Part shown: positions 36,395 through 46,491 of the stretch, piece by piece | How positions within the stretch are numbered: position 1 is the first letter of the stretch | Layout: each line of letters opens with the position of its first letter | Assembly: GCA_017983635.1 (NCBI GenBank) | Contig: JAGOBA010000021.1 | Span: 1-53,504, forward strand | Direction of reading: 5' to 3' | DNA length: 53,504 nt | Source of the DNA: Alphaproteobacteria bacterium | GTDB lineage: Bacteria > Pseudomonadota > Alphaproteobacteria > Micropepsales > Micropepsaceae | Notes under the pieces: generated by a model | Told to the model about the DNA's origin: nothing | The model's database searches: none | What the model saw: only the letters and a program-made list of their open reading frames with translations | Translations under genes and position numbers: made by a program

Positions 36395-37864
36395 CTACCG
36401 CGCGTTGGCGATCGTGAACGGCAGCGCGATCGAGCGCGCATAGGGCTTGATCGCGTCTTGCACCGCGGCGGTCGCGACGAGCGCCTTCATCCGGTAGCGC
36501 ATGTCGCTTTGATCCGCGACCGGGTTGACCGGGTCCGCATAAAGCTGCGCCGTCAAAATCGCATTCGTGCGCAGATCGGGCCGCTCGAACATTTTGCCGA
36601 GCACGGCCGCAGCCTTGTCCTTCTGCCCGGAGCAAACCATCGCGTCGAACACGTCGCCGGGCGCCGCGTCGCCGGCCGCCTCCAGCGCCGCCAACGCCGC
36701 ATCGCGCTTCGCGGTCCGGCCCAGATCGTGCGCCGCGCACACGGTCGTCTTCAACACGGCGGAAGTCTTCGCCTCGCCCTCCAACGTCGCGAGCAACAAG
36801 AGCGCGCCGTCGTCGTCGCCGGTCTGTTCCAAAATCTGCGCGATGGAAACGCGCAGCGAAAGCGGCAACGACGCCTCCTCGCTCATCAACGCCTTCGCCG
36901 TCCGCCGCGCCGCCCACGCCTGGCCAAGATCCGCATAGGCGTTCGCGATCTCAAGCCGAAGCGCCGGTCCCGCCGGCCGCTTTTCCTCCCGCGCCTGATC
37001 GACCGCGTGCAGACCAAGGCGCACCGCCTCGTCCGCCCGCCCGATCACGCGCAAGGCCCGCATCAGCTCCAGCCAATCGGACGATGACAGCGACGGCTGC
37101 TCCAGCCGCACCTGCACCCCGCGCTCCACCCGCGCGACCAGCGCGCCGGGCAGCATCAACGCCTTGACCGACGGATGCTCCCACAGTGCCTCGAACGACT
37201 TGTCGGTGAGCACGATGCTCAAAATCGCCGGCGCCTCCAGCCCGTCGGTCTGACGCGCCGCATCTTCGATCCGGTGTTGACGCAGCAACAAGTTGATATA
37301 GCGCAGGCGAAGCGTATCGGGGACATGTTGCGACGCCGGCCCCGCATAGCGCCCCTCGACCAGCCGCATGATCAGCTGATCGCGCAGCGCCGCCTGCTCG
37401 CCAAGCCCGCCGACGATGCTCTCGATCAACGCCGGCCGCAGCCGGTTGACCAGGATGAACTCTTCTTCCTCAAGGTCTAAGATCGCCTGCGCCGCTGGCT
37501 GATACCGCCCGCGCGTCGTCTGGATCGCCACCAATGACGCCCAGGTGTAGCCGTTCTTGTTCGCCGCCAGCCGCTCGCGAACCGTCGTCTCGCCGTCGTC
37601 GCCGCGCCCAAGCCCGACCAGCGCCCGTGCCTTCAGATAAGCCGCCCAGTCGCCATCGCCGGAGGTGAGCCCGCCATCCTTCAGCGCCTGGCCGACCAGC
37701 TCCAGCGCAACCGCATAGCGCCCGTCATCGATCGCGCCGGCCGCTTGCTCCAGCCGCGCATCGGTCGCGGGCGCGACGATTTTCGCCTTCGGTTGCGCCG
37801 ACGCCACTTGCGCGGGCGCCGCAACCGAAACCGCTGCCGCCAACAGAATCCAAAGCCCAGCCAA
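36395..37864 (-). CDS. Secreted helical-repeat protein (TPR/HEAT-like)
   Basis: A 489-residue exported protein. I place the start at TTG 37864 ([21 protein letters not shown]) because GGGGGGCG stands about 10 bases before it and the result is a clean Sec signal. Longer starts overlap the aquaporin upstream region. The mature part is helix after helix with TPR-like alternations ([73 protein letters not shown]). I know no family name. It may act as a periplasmic scaffold. It is divergent from aqpZ across a 151-base gap. Confidence 0.7.
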   Translation of the reverse strand: MAGLWILLAAAVSVAAPAQVASAQPKAKIVAPATDARLEQAAGAIDDGRYAVALELVGQALKDGGLTSGDGDWAAYLKARALVGLGRGDDGETTVRERLAANKNGYTWASLVAIQTTRGRYQPAAQAILDLEEEEFILVNRLRPALIESIVGGLGEQAALRDQLIMRLVEGRYAGPASQHVPDTLRLRYINLLLRQHRIEDAARQTDGLEAPAILSIVLTDKSFEALWEHPSVKALMLPGALVARVERGVQVRLEQPSLSSSDWLELMRALRVIGRADEAVRLGLHAVDQAREEKRPAGPALRLEIANAYADLGQAWAARRTAKALMSEEASLPLSLRVSIAQILEQTGDDDGALLLLATLEGEAKTSAVLKTTVCAAHDLGRTAKRDAALAALEAAGDAAPGDVFDAMVCSGQKDKAAAVLGKMFERPDLRTNAILTAQLYADPVNPVADQSDMRYRMKALVATAAVQDAIKPYARSIALPFTIANAR

Positions 37865-38015
37865 CGCTAATTCGCCCCCCAGCCCCCTTAGCAAACGTGA
37901 CCTTAGCAAGTCCGGCCCGCCGCGGGTACCGCGCCCGCATGCATCGACAAGCCCTGTGGCCGGGCCGACACTTTCGCCATTGGCGCGAATCAGCGCGTTT
38001 CTGAGGGGAAACACC

Positions 38016-38711
38016 ATGGATATCGGACGTCGCATGGCCGCCGAGTTCGTCGGCACGTTTTGGCTGGTCTTGGGAGGCTGCGGCAGTGCCGTCATTGCAG
38101 CCGCCTTTCCGGGCGTCGGCATCGGCCTGCTCGGGGTTTCATTCGCATTCGGCCTGACCGTCCTCACCGGCGCCTACGCCTTCGGCCACATCTCGGGCGG
38201 CCATTTCAATCCAGCCGTCACGGCGGGCCTGTGGGCCGGCGGCCGCTTCCCGGCGAGCGAGATCCTGCCCTACTGGGCCTCGCAGGTTCTGGGTGGCATC
38301 TCCGGTGCCGGCGTTCTCTACATCATCGCCTCCAGCGCCGTAACCTTCGACCCCGGCGCCGGCTTCGCCTCGAACGGCTACGGCGAACATTCGCCGGGCG
38401 GCTACAGCCTCGCCTCGGGCGCCATCGCGGAGGCCGTTATGACAGCGATGTTTCTGCTGATCATCCTGGGCTCGACCGGCAAGAAGGCCCCGCCCGGCTT
38501 CGCGCCGATCGCGATCGGCCTCGCCTTGACGCTGATCCATTTGATCTCGATCCCGGTCACGAACACGTCGGTTAACCCGGCGCGCAGCACCGGCCCTGCG
38601 GTCTTCGTCGGCGGCTGGGCTTTGGCGCAGCTCTGGCTGTTCTGGATCGCCCCGATCATCGGCGCCGTCGCTGCGGGCTTCTTCAACCGCTGGCTCAACG
38701 AAGAAAAATAG
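38016..38711 (+). CDS. aqpZ: Aquaporin Z (water channel)
   Basis: A 231-residue six-helix channel. Both NPA motifs are present: GGHFNPAVT (N65-P66-A67) and NTSVNPARS (N187-P188-A189-R190). The selectivity filter residues F45 (AFGLTVL), H175 ([12 protein letters not shown]), T184 and R190 are those of water-selective AqpZ, not glycerol facilitators. GAGGGG lies before the ATG. It stands alone, with a strong hairpin downstream at 38725-38759. Confidence 0.96.
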   Translation: MDIGRRMAAEFVGTFWLVLGGCGSAVIAAAFPGVGIGLLGVSFAFGLTVLTGAYAFGHISGGHFNPAVTAGLWAGGRFPASEILPYWASQVLGGISGAGVLYIIASSAVTFDPGAGFASNGYGEHSPGGYSLASGAIAEAVMTAMFLLIILGSTGKKAPPGFAPIAIGLALTLIHLISIPVTNTSVNPARSTGPAVFVGGWALAQLWLFWIAPIIGAVAAGFFNRWLNEEK

Positions 38712-38724
38712 CCCTAAAGAAAGC

Positions 38725-38759
38725 GGCCGGCATGCAGTGGGGAGCATTGCATGCCGGCC
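38725..38759 (+). terminator. Hairpin after aqpZ, probable terminator
   Basis: A perfect 12-bp stem (GGCCGGCATGCA at 38725-38736 with TGCATGCCGGCC at 38748-38759) and an 11-base loop, 14 bases past the aqpZ stop. A T-run is lacking, so termination efficiency is uncertain. The rest of 38760-38906 shows nothing. Confidence 0.6.
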
Positions 38760-38906
38760 TGGTCCTCGTCGTACACGAGGCAATAGCGCACGACGCATTC
38801 GAGTGCTGAGGAACTTCACGCCGGGTGGTCGTCCGGCGCACGCGTACTATCGCCTGCCCAGCCTTTCGCCAGAATGTCCACAGCGTGAAAAACGCGTAAG
38901 GCGGGC

Positions 38907-39917
38907 TCAGACTTCGCTGAGCGCCAGCAAGAATGTGATCCCGACCCCCGCCGACAAGATCACGGAATAGACCATCAAAAGCCCGAAGAACTTGAGCGTG
39001 GTGAGCCACCAACTGCGACGGTAGACACGGTACATCGCCATCCAAAGATAGATCGCCAGGATCAGCCAAACCGACCACAGGAACCCCGAATCCCCAAGGA
39101 TCGCAGTCGCCAACGCGACCAACGAAAGCGCGACGAACACCACCGTATGCACGTGCGTAGAGAAGACCAGGTGCTCGATCAGATAGACCCTGGGCCACCA
39201 ATGCACGATCGCCAGCAGCAACGCGAACACCGGCACCAACACCAGCATCAGCCGCGGCAGCCACGTATTCAGCGGTCCGTTCAGTTTGATCGGATCCGCC
39301 AGCGCGTGCTCGTAACCCTCCGTGATGCGTTTGATCTTGGCGTTCAACCAGCGCGCCCAGTCGGCCGCCTCTTGATCGTTGGCCGCTGCTGCATCTGTTT
39401 GGAGCTCGGAGCGAATATCGAGCACATCGCGCTTTTGCTTGTCGGTGAGTTTCACGCGTTCGATCTCGCTCGCCGGCACGAAAAACGCCATGGAGACGAC
39501 GCTTCGCTTGCCGCCATCGCCCTCAAAGATCAAGCCTGGCGGTTTCTGCTTTTTGAGCTGCGTCGAAACCTCGGGCGAAAGCGCATCGAGCGTACGGACC
39601 TTGAACGCCACGATCGCAATTCCGGTAAGCTGCAAGGTCAAAAAGAACACGACAGAAGCGATCACAAACAGCCGGAACGGCGGCAGCATCGAGGCGCGCT
39701 GCCCGGCGATGTAACGACGCGTGAATTCGCCCGGCTCCGCAAACAGCAGCCAGATCGTCCGAAACGTCCTTGAGTCGTAGTTGAAGACCGAGTCCAAAAA
39801 CTCGCCGAAGATCCACCAGAACGGCCGATGATAGTCGGACGCCTTCTGCCCGCAGTTCGAGCAATAAGGCCCGGTCAACGCCGTCCCGCAATTGGCGCAC
39901 TGAGGCATGACGGTCAT
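38907..39917 (-). CDS. DUF3667-like membrane protein with N-terminal zinc ribbon
   Basis: A 336-residue protein. It starts with a double-Cys zinc ribbon (MPQCANCGTALTGPYCSNCGQKA), then an amphipathic FNYDSRTFRTIWLL, at least four membrane helices (residues about 82-105 and 220-330) and a charged periplasmic or cytosolic middle region (130-215). This is the order seen in DUF3667 proteins, whose function is unknown. The alternative start is ATG 39908, three residues later. It stands 82 bases from ychF on the same strand. Confidence 0.8.
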   Translation of the reverse strand: MTVMPQCANCGTALTGPYCSNCGQKASDYHRPFWWIFGEFLDSVFNYDSRTFRTIWLLFAEPGEFTRRYIAGQRASMLPPFRLFVIASVVFFLTLQLTGIAIVAFKVRTLDALSPEVSTQLKKQKPPGLIFEGDGGKRSVVSMAFFVPASEIERVKLTDKQKRDVLDIRSELQTDAAAANDQEAADWARWLNAKIKRITEGYEHALADPIKLNGPLNTWLPRLMLVLVPVFALLLAIVHWWPRVYLIEHLVFSTHVHTVVFVALSLVALATAILGDSGFLWSVWLILAIYLWMAMYRVYRRSWWLTTLKFFGLLMVYSVILSAGVGITFLLALSEV

Positions 39918-39999
39918 GCGCGTAGAACTCCCCCGGTCGGCATTATTGACCGGCCACTCCGTTTCCGCAAACGAAGCCTGCGGCAGAGTAAATGCTGGC

Positions 40000-41097
40000 T
40001 CAGGTGTTGAAGCGGAAGTGCATCACATCGCCGTCCTGCACCACGTATTCCTTGCCTTCCAGGCGGAACTTACCCGCGTCCTTGGCGCCCGCTTCCCCGT
40101 TGCATGCCACATAGTCGCCGTAGCTGATCGTCTCCGCCCGTATAAACCCCTTTTCGAAGTCCGTATGAATGACTCCCGCCGCCTGCGGCGCCCGCGCCCC
40201 CTTATGCACCGTCCAAGCCCGCGCCTCCTTCGGTCCCACTGTGAAGAAGGTGATGAGGTGTAACAGCGAGTACCCGGCCCGGATCAAACGGTTCAACCCC
40301 GGCTCCTCCAGGCCCAACGTCGACAGAAAATCGTCCCGCTCCGCCGAAGCCAACTGCGCGATTTCAGACTCGATCTTCGCCGAGATCACAACGAACGCGG
40401 CACCTTCGGCCGTCGCCCGGTCCTCAACGCGCTTCGAGAACGAGTTCCCCGTCGCCGCTGAACCTTCGTCAACATTGGCGACATAGACGATTGGCTTTGC
40501 TGTCAACAGCTGCAGCTGCTCGAACACGGGGCGCTGCTCGTCACTGATCTTCACCATGCGGGCGGGCTTACCCTCACGCAGCAGGGCCAGCGCCGCCGAC
40601 ATCACGTCGAACTGAACCTTCGCATCTTTATCGCCTTGCTTGGCTTTTTTGTCCGCAGCCGGTGCACGCTTCTCGAGGCTATCGAGATCGGAAAGCATCA
40701 GCTCCGTCTCGACAGTATCGGCATCCGCGAGCGGATCGATCCGGTTTTCGACATGCGTGACATCGCCGTCTTCGAAACAACGCAACACATAGGCGACCGC
40801 ATCGACCTCACGAATGTGCGAGAGAAACTGATTGCCGAGCCCCTCGCCCTTGGACGCGCCGCGCACAAGCCCGGCGATATCGACGAAGGTCAGTCGCGTT
40901 GGAATGATCTGCGCCGATTTCCCAACCTTGGCCAATGTATCAAGCCGCGGATCCGGCACGGCAACCTCGCCCACATTGGGTTCGATCGTGCAGAACGGAT
41001 AGTTCGCCGCCTGCGCTGCCGCCGTTTGCGTCAACGCGTTGAACAGCGTTGACTTACCGACATTCGGCAATCCGACAATGCCGCATTTGAAACCCAT
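40000..41097 (-). CDS. ychF: Ribosome-binding ATPase YchF
   Basis: Obg-related P-loop ATPase that binds 70S ribosomes and modulates stress responses. The 365-residue protein has GLPNVGKSTLFNAL at the start, switch region DIAGLVRGASKGEGLGNQFL, a nucleotide motif YVANVDEGS with NxxE in place of the GTPase NKxD (explaining ATP preference), a helical coiled-coil insert and a C-terminal TGS domain ending QDGDVMHFRFNT. Length is standard. It follows pth by only 6 bases; the ychF-pth-rplY-prs order is conserved in alphaproteobacteria. Confidence 0.97.
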   Translation of the reverse strand: MGFKCGIVGLPNVGKSTLFNALTQTAAAQAANYPFCTIEPNVGEVAVPDPRLDTLAKVGKSAQIIPTRLTFVDIAGLVRGASKGEGLGNQFLSHIREVDAVAYVLRCFEDGDVTHVENRIDPLADADTVETELMLSDLDSLEKRAPAADKKAKQGDKDAKVQFDVMSAALALLREGKPARMVKISDEQRPVFEQLQLLTAKPIVYVANVDEGSAATGNSFSKRVEDRATAEGAAFVVISAKIESEIAQLASAERDDFLSTLGLEEPGLNRLIRAGYSLLHLITFFTVGPKEARAWTVHKGARAPQAAGVIHTDFEKGFIRAETISYGDYVACNGEAGAKDAGKFRLEGKEYVVQDGDVMHFRFNT

Positions 41098-41103
41098 GAG
41101 ACT

Positions 41104-41733
41104 CTAGTCCTTCGTTTTCGGTTGTTCTGGCGGCTTCGGCTTTGCTTCGCGCTGCGGCGTCGTGAGCAGCGATATCTTGTTCATGAAGCCTGGTCCGTCG
41201 CCGTCCGCCAAAAACGGCGCCGCCTGTGCAACCGCATCAAGCAACGGATCGACCCACGCCCGATCTGCTTTCGTGAAATTACCAAGCACATGACCCGTCA
41301 CGCGCTCGCGATCGCCCGGATGCCCGATGCCAAGCCGCACGCGCCAATAGTCGTTACCCGCATGCGTCGAAATCGAACGCAAGCCGTTGTGCCCCGCGTT
41401 GCCGCCGCCGGGCTTCACGCGCACCTTCCCCGCCGCTAGATCGAGTTCATCGTAGATGACGAACACATGATCGATCGGTATCTTGTGGAAAGCGATCGCT
41501 TCCTGCACCGCCGTGCCGCTGTCGTTCATGTAAGTCATCGGCTTCAGTACCAACGCCTTCACTGCGCCCGACTTTCCCTTGAGCACACCCTCACGAACTT
41601 GCCCGCGAAACCGCACGCGCGCAGGACCAAAGCCGTGCGCGTTCGCAATCGCATCCGCCGCCATAAAGCCGATGTTGTGGCGGTGGTTCTGATACGTCTC
41701 GCCCGGATTTCCCAGACCGACGATGAGCAACAT
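41104..41733 (-). CDS. pth: Peptidyl-tRNA hydrolase
   Basis: Releases tRNA from stalled peptidyl-tRNA. The 209-residue protein has the family opening LLIVGLGNPGETYQNHRHNI with the catalytic His in HRHN, PMTYMNDSG, and the acid DELDLAAGKVRVK plus GGNAGHNGLRSI for tRNA contact. The tail is Lys/Pro-rich (AKPKPPEQPKTKD). Length is typical. It lies between rplY (84 bases away) and ychF in the housekeeping operon. Confidence 0.97.
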   Translation of the reverse strand: MLLIVGLGNPGETYQNHRHNIGFMAADAIANAHGFGPARVRFRGQVREGVLKGKSGAVKALVLKPMTYMNDSGTAVQEAIAFHKIPIDHVFVIYDELDLAAGKVRVKPGGGNAGHNGLRSISTHAGNDYWRVRLGIGHPGDRERVTGHVLGNFTKADRAWVDPLLDAVAQAAPFLADGDGPGFMNKISLLTTPQREAKPKPPEQPKTKD

Positions 41734-41816
41734 GATTCAAGACCTTCAGCCAGATGCGCAAACGGCCGCCAATTCGACTTGGCGGCCGCCGAAACGCAAA
41801 TGAGCGAGCCGTCGCG

Positions 41817-42581
41817 CTATTTCTTCGCGGCCGGAGCTTTCGCAGCCGGTGCCTTTGCGGCCGCCGCCGGAGCAGCAGCCTTCGCACCCGCAGCCGGAGC
41901 CTTCGCACCAGCAGCCGGAGCCGCACCAGCCGGAGCAGCACCAGCAGCCGGAGCCGCACCTGCAGCCGCTTCGCCTTCCGCAGCCGCCGCAGGCTTCGCC
42001 TCGGCTTCAGCAAACGCAGACGGTGCCGCAACGGTCGCAACGGTAAAGTCACGATTGCGGATCACGGGAGACAGACCCTCGGGCAACTTGATTGCCGAGA
42101 TATGCAAGCTGTCGCCGATGTCCATGCCCTTCAGGTCCGCTTCGATGAACTGCGGAATACGCTCGGACGGGCAGAAGAATTCGATCTCGTGCCGCACGAT
42201 GTTGAGCACGCCGCCGCGCTTCAAGCCCGGCGAGTCGCCGTGGTTGTTGAAGTGGACCGGAATGAAGAGACGGATACGCGCGCCCGCAACCAAGCGCTGG
42301 AAGTCCGCATGGATCGGCTGCTCCGTCACCGGATCGACCTGCACCTCGCGCGGGATGACCTTCATCTTCTCGCCTTCGAGGTCGAGATTGAAGAGCGTCG
42401 AGGTGAAACGACCGGTTTGATAGTGTTTGAAGATGTCGCGCACCGAAATCGTGATCGTGCGCGGCTCGATCCCTGCACCGTAGAGCACCGCCGGAATGTT
42501 GCCGTCGCGGCGCACCGAGCGCGCGGCGCCCGTGCCCTTACCGGCGCGCAACTTGGCTGGAATCGTGGCTTGTTCTGTCAT
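41817..42581 (-). CDS. rplY: 50S ribosomal protein L25 / stress protein Ctc
   Basis: Binds 5S rRNA in the large subunit. The 254-residue CTC-type protein has the L25 N-terminal domain (LRAGKGTGAARSVRRDGNIP, PAVLYGAGIEP), the middle beta domain (LIPVHFNNHGDSPGLKRGG, then FCPSERIPQFIEADL) and ends in a long Ala/Pro/Lys tail of about 60 residues, strongly enriched in APAAGAAP-like units. Extended tails of this type are common in alphaproteobacteria and probably disordered. Confidence 0.95.
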   Translation of the reverse strand: MTEQATIPAKLRAGKGTGAARSVRRDGNIPAVLYGAGIEPRTITISVRDIFKHYQTGRFTSTLFNLDLEGEKMKVIPREVQVDPVTEQPIHADFQRLVAGARIRLFIPVHFNNHGDSPGLKRGGVLNIVRHEIEFFCPSERIPQFIEADLKGMDIGDSLHISAIKLPEGLSPVIRNRDFTVATVAAPSAFAEAEAKPAAAAEGEAAAGAAPAAGAAPAGAAPAAGAKAPAAGAKAAAPAAAAKAPAAKAPAAKK

Positions 42582-42725
42582 GACCTTGAACCCTTTCAGA
42601 GGCGGAATTGCCCCTTATCTTGTTCATTCCGAAGATCGGAAGAGGCGGCGATGTACAGGAAGCGCGAGCCTCCCGTCAACGGCCAGAACGCCGCTCACAC
42701 CAACAAAAACAGCGCAAATCCGCCG

Positions 42726-43658
42726 TTAATCGAACAAGCTCGAAACCGAGCGCTCTTCCGCGGTTCGACGGATCGCTTCGCCAAGCAGCGGCGCCGTCGA
42801 AAGAACACGAATGTTCGGGCAACCCTTGACCGCCTCCGTGATCGCGATCGAATCCGTGATCACGAGCTGCTTCAACGCCGAGCCCTTCACACGAGCGACC
42901 GCTCCGCCCGAGAGCACGCCATGGGTGATGTAACCGTAAGTCGCCTTCGCACCTTTGCTCATCAGCGCCTCGGCCGCGTTGCACAGCGTCCCTGCTGAAT
43001 CGACGATATCGTCGACCATAATGCAGATCCGCCCGCTCACATCGCCGATGATGTTCATCACTTCGGACTCACCCGCCCGCTCGCGCCGTTTGTCGACGAT
43101 CGCAAGGTCCGCATCGATCCGCCGCGCCAGCGCCCGCGCGCGCACCACGCCACCAACGTCAGGCGACACGACCATCACCTTCTCGCCCTTGAAGTGATCC
43201 TTGATGTCGGTCTCAAAAATTGGCGCTGCAATCAGGTTGTCGGTCGGAATGTCAAAGAACCCTTGAATCTGCCCGGCGTGCAGATCGAGTGTCAGCACGC
43301 GGCTCGCGCCCGCCATGGTGATAAGGTTGGCAACCAGCTTCGCCGAGATCGGCGTGCGCGAACCAGACTTTCGATCCTGCCGTGCATAACCGAAATAGGG
43401 AACAACCGCAGTGATCCGTTTCGCCGACGACCGCCGCAGCGCGTCTATGCAGATCAAAAGCTCCATCAAATGGTCGTTCGCCGGAAACGATGTCGACTGA
43501 ACCACGAACACGTCCTCGCCGCGGACGTTTTCTTGGATCTCGACGAAGATTTCCATGTCGGCGAAGCGCCGGACGATCGCTTTGGTCAGCGGCGCCTTGA
43601 GGTAAGTGCTGATGTCGTTCGCAAGCGGATGGTTGCTGTTGCCGGCAAGGAGTTTCAT
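42726..43658 (-). CDS. prs: Ribose-phosphate pyrophosphokinase
   Basis: Makes PRPP from ribose 5-phosphate and ATP, feeding purine, pyrimidine, His and Trp synthesis. The 310-residue protein carries [18 protein letters not shown], the flexible loop [26 protein letters not shown], the PRPP loop [14 protein letters not shown] and the C-terminal [17 protein letters not shown]. The ATG at 43658 ([12 protein letters not shown]) is favoured; GTG 43673 is in frame and close by. It is the first gene of the prs-rplY-pth-ychF series. Confidence 0.97.
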   Translation of the reverse strand: MKLLAGNSNHPLANDISTYLKAPLTKAIVRRFADMEIFVEIQENVRGEDVFVVQSTSFPANDHLMELLICIDALRRSSAKRITAVVPYFGYARQDRKSGSRTPISAKLVANLITMAGASRVLTLDLHAGQIQGFFDIPTDNLIAAPIFETDIKDHFKGEKVMVVSPDVGGVVRARALARRIDADLAIVDKRRERAGESEVMNIIGDVSGRICIMVDDIVDSAGTLCNAAEALMSKGAKATYGYITHGVLSGGAVARVKGSALKQLVITDSIAITEAVKGCPNIRVLSTAPLLGEAIRRTAEERSVSSLFD

Positions 43659-43730
43659 GTCGGGCTCGCTCACGTGTCAGATCGATGACGCCGGGCTTGT
43701 AGCAACGGCCCCACGGCGTGGCAATGACAC

Positions 43731-44642
43731 TCACCCCCCGTTGGGTGCGCTAACCTGTTGAATAAGTTGGGCGATACCTTCAGCCGCAGCCTCGGCCGCA
43801 AAACCCGCCACCTCGCCCCAGGCTTTAGTCAGTCGGCCACGCGGCACCGCGTTCTCTTGCGCGATGCTCCCTGCCTCGACGCCCTTCGCATCAATGACGC
43901 GCCAAGTCAGCGTCACCACGTCCTGAGTCGCAGACGCCTTAACGACGGTGATACGCCCCTCGATACGCCAAGCGGCCCTCTCGCGCGCCGAATCGACAGC
44001 AATGCCTTTGAGGGGCAACACACCCTGCAGCGCCCGCGCGAGCGACTTGTTGCCGTCACCGGGCGCGCCCGTGATCGCCGCAATCCACGCCACAGGCTTC
44101 TGAGTTACCGCCTGTTGCTCAGCCGCCTGGGTACGAGGACGTGTGAGGGCCTTATCGAGCCCGACAACTGCTTGCTCCGCGATCGATCGAAGTTGCTCGC
44201 CAGTCAAGGCGTCGGCCGCCCCGGCATACCCGACCGTGAACAGCGCACGCTCGTTACCTGCCACATCTGCCAAGCGCCAAGAGATGAGCCCCTGCATCCT
44301 CGGCGTCTTGCCCTTCTTCTTCGGCGGCGAGAGAACAGTCGTGTTCTGCGAGCTCAATACCCAAGCAGGCACCGTCGACTCCGGCAACGCCGGGATGTCG
44401 TGATCGTGCGCCACCTTGATCAGCCGATCGCGCAGCGCAGTCGCTGTCTCCTCGCTGAGGCCCTGCGGCAGTTCCACGAGCAACGCCGACACCTCGGTCG
44501 CTTGCTTCAGCATCAGTTCGTTGCGCTCGGCACCCGCAAACGGCTGCGGCACCGCGAAGGGGTCCTCCATGCCGAGGGGTTCCGTCACCGCACCGCAACT
44601 GGTGAGCGCCAAACAAACGATGAGTGCGACAATGCGATTCAT
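43731..44642 (-). CDS. Hypothetical lipoprotein, last gene of the lgt operon
   Basis: A 303-residue lipoprotein with the signal MNRIVALIVCLALTSC. Mature regions have helical LLVELPQGLSEETATALRDR and two alternating alpha/beta stretches (PRMQGLISWRLADVAG and WRIEGRITVVKASATQDV), a duplicated domain with a similar length of about 100 residues each. I know no name for it. Its ATG overlaps the pgeF stop by 4 bases, so it is translated together with pgeF; a link with cell-envelope work is inferred from lgt in the same unit. Confidence 0.7.
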   Translation of the reverse strand: MNRIVALIVCLALTSCGAVTEPLGMEDPFAVPQPFAGAERNELMLKQATEVSALLVELPQGLSEETATALRDRLIKVAHDHDIPALPESTVPAWVLSSQNTTVLSPPKKKGKTPRMQGLISWRLADVAGNERALFTVGYAGAADALTGEQLRSIAEQAVVGLDKALTRPRTQAAEQQAVTQKPVAWIAAITGAPGDGNKSLARALQGVLPLKGIAVDSARERAAWRIEGRITVVKASATQDVVTLTWRVIDAKGVEAGSIAQENAVPRGRLTKAWGEVAGFAAEAAAEGIAQLIQQVSAPNGG

Positions 44643-45403
44643 GATCTGAGCATTATGACTGACAGATTGCGCCCATAGTCGCTCTCGCCGCGATGCGTCG
44701 TCCGGCGGAACGAGAAATAGGCGGAATCGTGCTTGTACGTACACGCATTCAAGGGCTCAACTGAGGCCAATCCCAATACCGTCAACCTTTGCGCCACAAA
44801 GCCCGGCAGATCGAACTGCCAATGCGACGGCCGTGCCCCAGCCGAGAAGAAGCGGGCATACGCCGCCGACGCCGTCACGAACCGCTCCCGAAACTCGGGG
44901 CCCACCTCATAGGAGGCCTGACTGATGCAAGGTCCGATCGCCGCCCGAATGCGCGAGCGCGTCGCACCCAACTTCTCCATCAGCGCAACGGTCGCCTCGC
45001 CGATCCCGCCAATCGCGCCCTTCCAGCCGGAATGCGCAGCGCCGATCACCCCGGCCTCAGCATCCGAGAACAGGATCGGCGCGCAATCCGCGGCCAGCAC
45101 GCCAAGCGCGACACCCCGCATCGTCGTCGCCATGCCGTCCGCCTTCGGCGCATCGCCACGCGCCCAGGGCGCCGTTACATGAACCGCCTCAGCGCTGTGA
45201 ATCTGATACACGGTGAGTACGTTCGGCTCTTGCGTGCCCAGCCAGGACGCAACCCGCGAGCGGTTCTCGCGCACGTTCACCGCATCGTCGCTTGAGCCAA
45301 AGCCGCAGTTCAGCGACGTGAAAATTCCGCTCGAAACACCACCGTTGCGCCCAAAGAACCCGTGCGCAACGCCCGATAGAGCTTTCGCTTGTAACGGCAT
45401 CAT
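44639..45403 (-). CDS. pgeF: Purine nucleoside/polyphenol enzyme PgeF (YfiH/LACC1 family)
   Basis: A 254-residue zinc enzyme of the YfiH family, known for purine nucleoside phosphorylase/adenosine deaminase activity and for editing D-amino-acid errors in peptidoglycan. Signature features are AHGFFGRNGGVSSG, QIHSAEAV with the metal His, LAADCAPILFSD with the metal Cys, and AAHSGWKGAIGG with the second His. The length is usual. It overlaps its neighbours by 4 bases on both sides, so four genes lgt, methyltransferase, pgeF and lipoprotein form one coupled unit. Confidence 0.93.
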   Translation of the reverse strand: MMPLQAKALSGVAHGFFGRNGGVSSGIFTSLNCGFGSSDDAVNVRENRSRVASWLGTQEPNVLTVYQIHSAEAVHVTAPWARGDAPKADGMATTMRGVALGVLAADCAPILFSDAEAGVIGAAHSGWKGAIGGIGEATVALMEKLGATRSRIRAAIGPCISQASYEVGPEFRERFVTASAAYARFFSAGARPSHWQFDLPGFVAQRLTVLGLASVEPLNACTYKHDSAYFSFRRTTHRGESDYGRNLSVIMLRS

Positions 45404-46491
45404 GCGTCGGAAAACCCCGCAAGCTGAAGTGTCGCCGGCGCATAGGCGCAGAGCGCTTTGAACAAGCTGCCCATCGCGTCGAGCCCGGTCAACCGGGCGT
45501 AGGCTTCATCAAGTTGTGAACTCTGAACCGCTGTTGCCACTCGCTTTAGTCCGGCAACACGCTCACGCGCCCCAAGCCGGTTCAAAAAGGCAGCCTGGAT
45601 CGCCATGTCCGACACCTTGAGCCCCCCCTCGCGAAACGCCTCGGCCAGTGCCGCGAAGTCGACATGCGATGTCAAGTCGGCCTCGCCAGGCTCTTTCAGC
45701 AAGTCAGCGTAAGCATGACCCTTAACCGCTTGAAACGTGTCACCCGCCGCGGGCCCCCAAAAGCCATAGTCGATCGCAAGCACTGCTCCGCCAGTTCGCG
45801 CAATACGCTCCGCCACGAGTCGCGCCACTGCCGCCCGAGCCGGCGATACTTCGACAATCGAACCAACAGGCGCGTCACGCAACGCCGGTGGCACCAACCG
45901 GGCATCGATCCGCTCCGGCGTCGCACCAAAGACAAGCTCGCCGGCCTGATCGAGACCGACGCAACGCTCGCTCCACCCTTGAGGGATTCGAACCCATTGC
46001 CGCATCGGCAACGCATCGAAGAATTCGTTCGCGACGACAATGACGGGCCCCTCGACGTCGAGATCGTCGAACCGGTCGAGCCAATGCACCGGCAACCGAC
46101 TCTCGCGCAACGCTTCCTGCTGCAGACGGCGCAGCACCTGGCTGACCTCAACCATGACGACCGAAACCGAAGCGACAAACGCCGGTGCCACGCGCGCCGC
46201 GCGCAGCGCATCTTTCATCAACGTGCCGCGCCCAGGCCCAAGCTCAACCAGCGTCAAATGTTTGGGCGAACCGAGCTGCCGCCAAACATCGACACACCAG
46301 AGCCCGATCAGCTCGCCGAAAATTTGCGACACCTCCGGCGCCGTCACGAAATCGCCCGTCGCGCCGAACGGATCGCGCCGCTTGTAGTAGCTGTCGTCGC
46401 GCGCGGTCAGAACGATGCGCATGTACTCGGCGATAGAAAGCGGCCCGTCCGCACGGATAAGTCCGGCCAAATGCTCCTTAAGCAGCGTCAT
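45400..46491 (-). CDS. MidA/NDUFAF7-type SAM-dependent methyltransferase
   Basis: A 363-residue class I methyltransferase of the COG1565 family; the mitochondrial relative methylates an Arg in the complex I subunit NDUFS2. Key parts visible: the N-terminal GPLSIAEYMRIVLTARDDSYY and FVTAPEVSQIFGELIG, the SAM-binding VELGPGRGTLMKD, EVSQVLRRLQ and NEFFDALPM. Residues 250-360 are the helical cap. The start ATG overlaps the lgt stop by 4 bases, and its stop overlaps pgeF. Confidence 0.9.
   Translation of the reverse strand: MTLLKEHLAGLIRADGPLSIAEYMRIVLTARDDSYYKRRDPFGATGDFVTAPEVSQIFGELIGLWCVDVWRQLGSPKHLTLVELGPGRGTLMKDALRAARVAPAFVASVSVVMVEVSQVLRRLQQEALRESRLPVHWLDRFDDLDVEGPVIVVANEFFDALPMRQWVRIPQGWSERCVGLDQAGELVFGATPERIDARLVPPALRDAPVGSIVEVSPARAAVARLVAERIARTGGAVLAIDYGFWGPAAGDTFQAVKGHAYADLLKEPGEADLTSHVDFAALAEAFREGGLKVSDMAIQAAFLNRLGARERVAGLKRVATAVQSSQLDEAYARLTGLDAMGSLFKALCAYAPATLQLAGFSDA

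Noticed and set aside
35077..36441. Minus-strand open frame of 454 codons
   Set aside because: Arg-rich shadow opposite the nucleotidyltransferase frame; no motifs and no start signal.
41817..42000. Tandem DNA repeat
   Set aside because: Explained by the Ala/Pro-rich protein tail of ribosomal protein L25.
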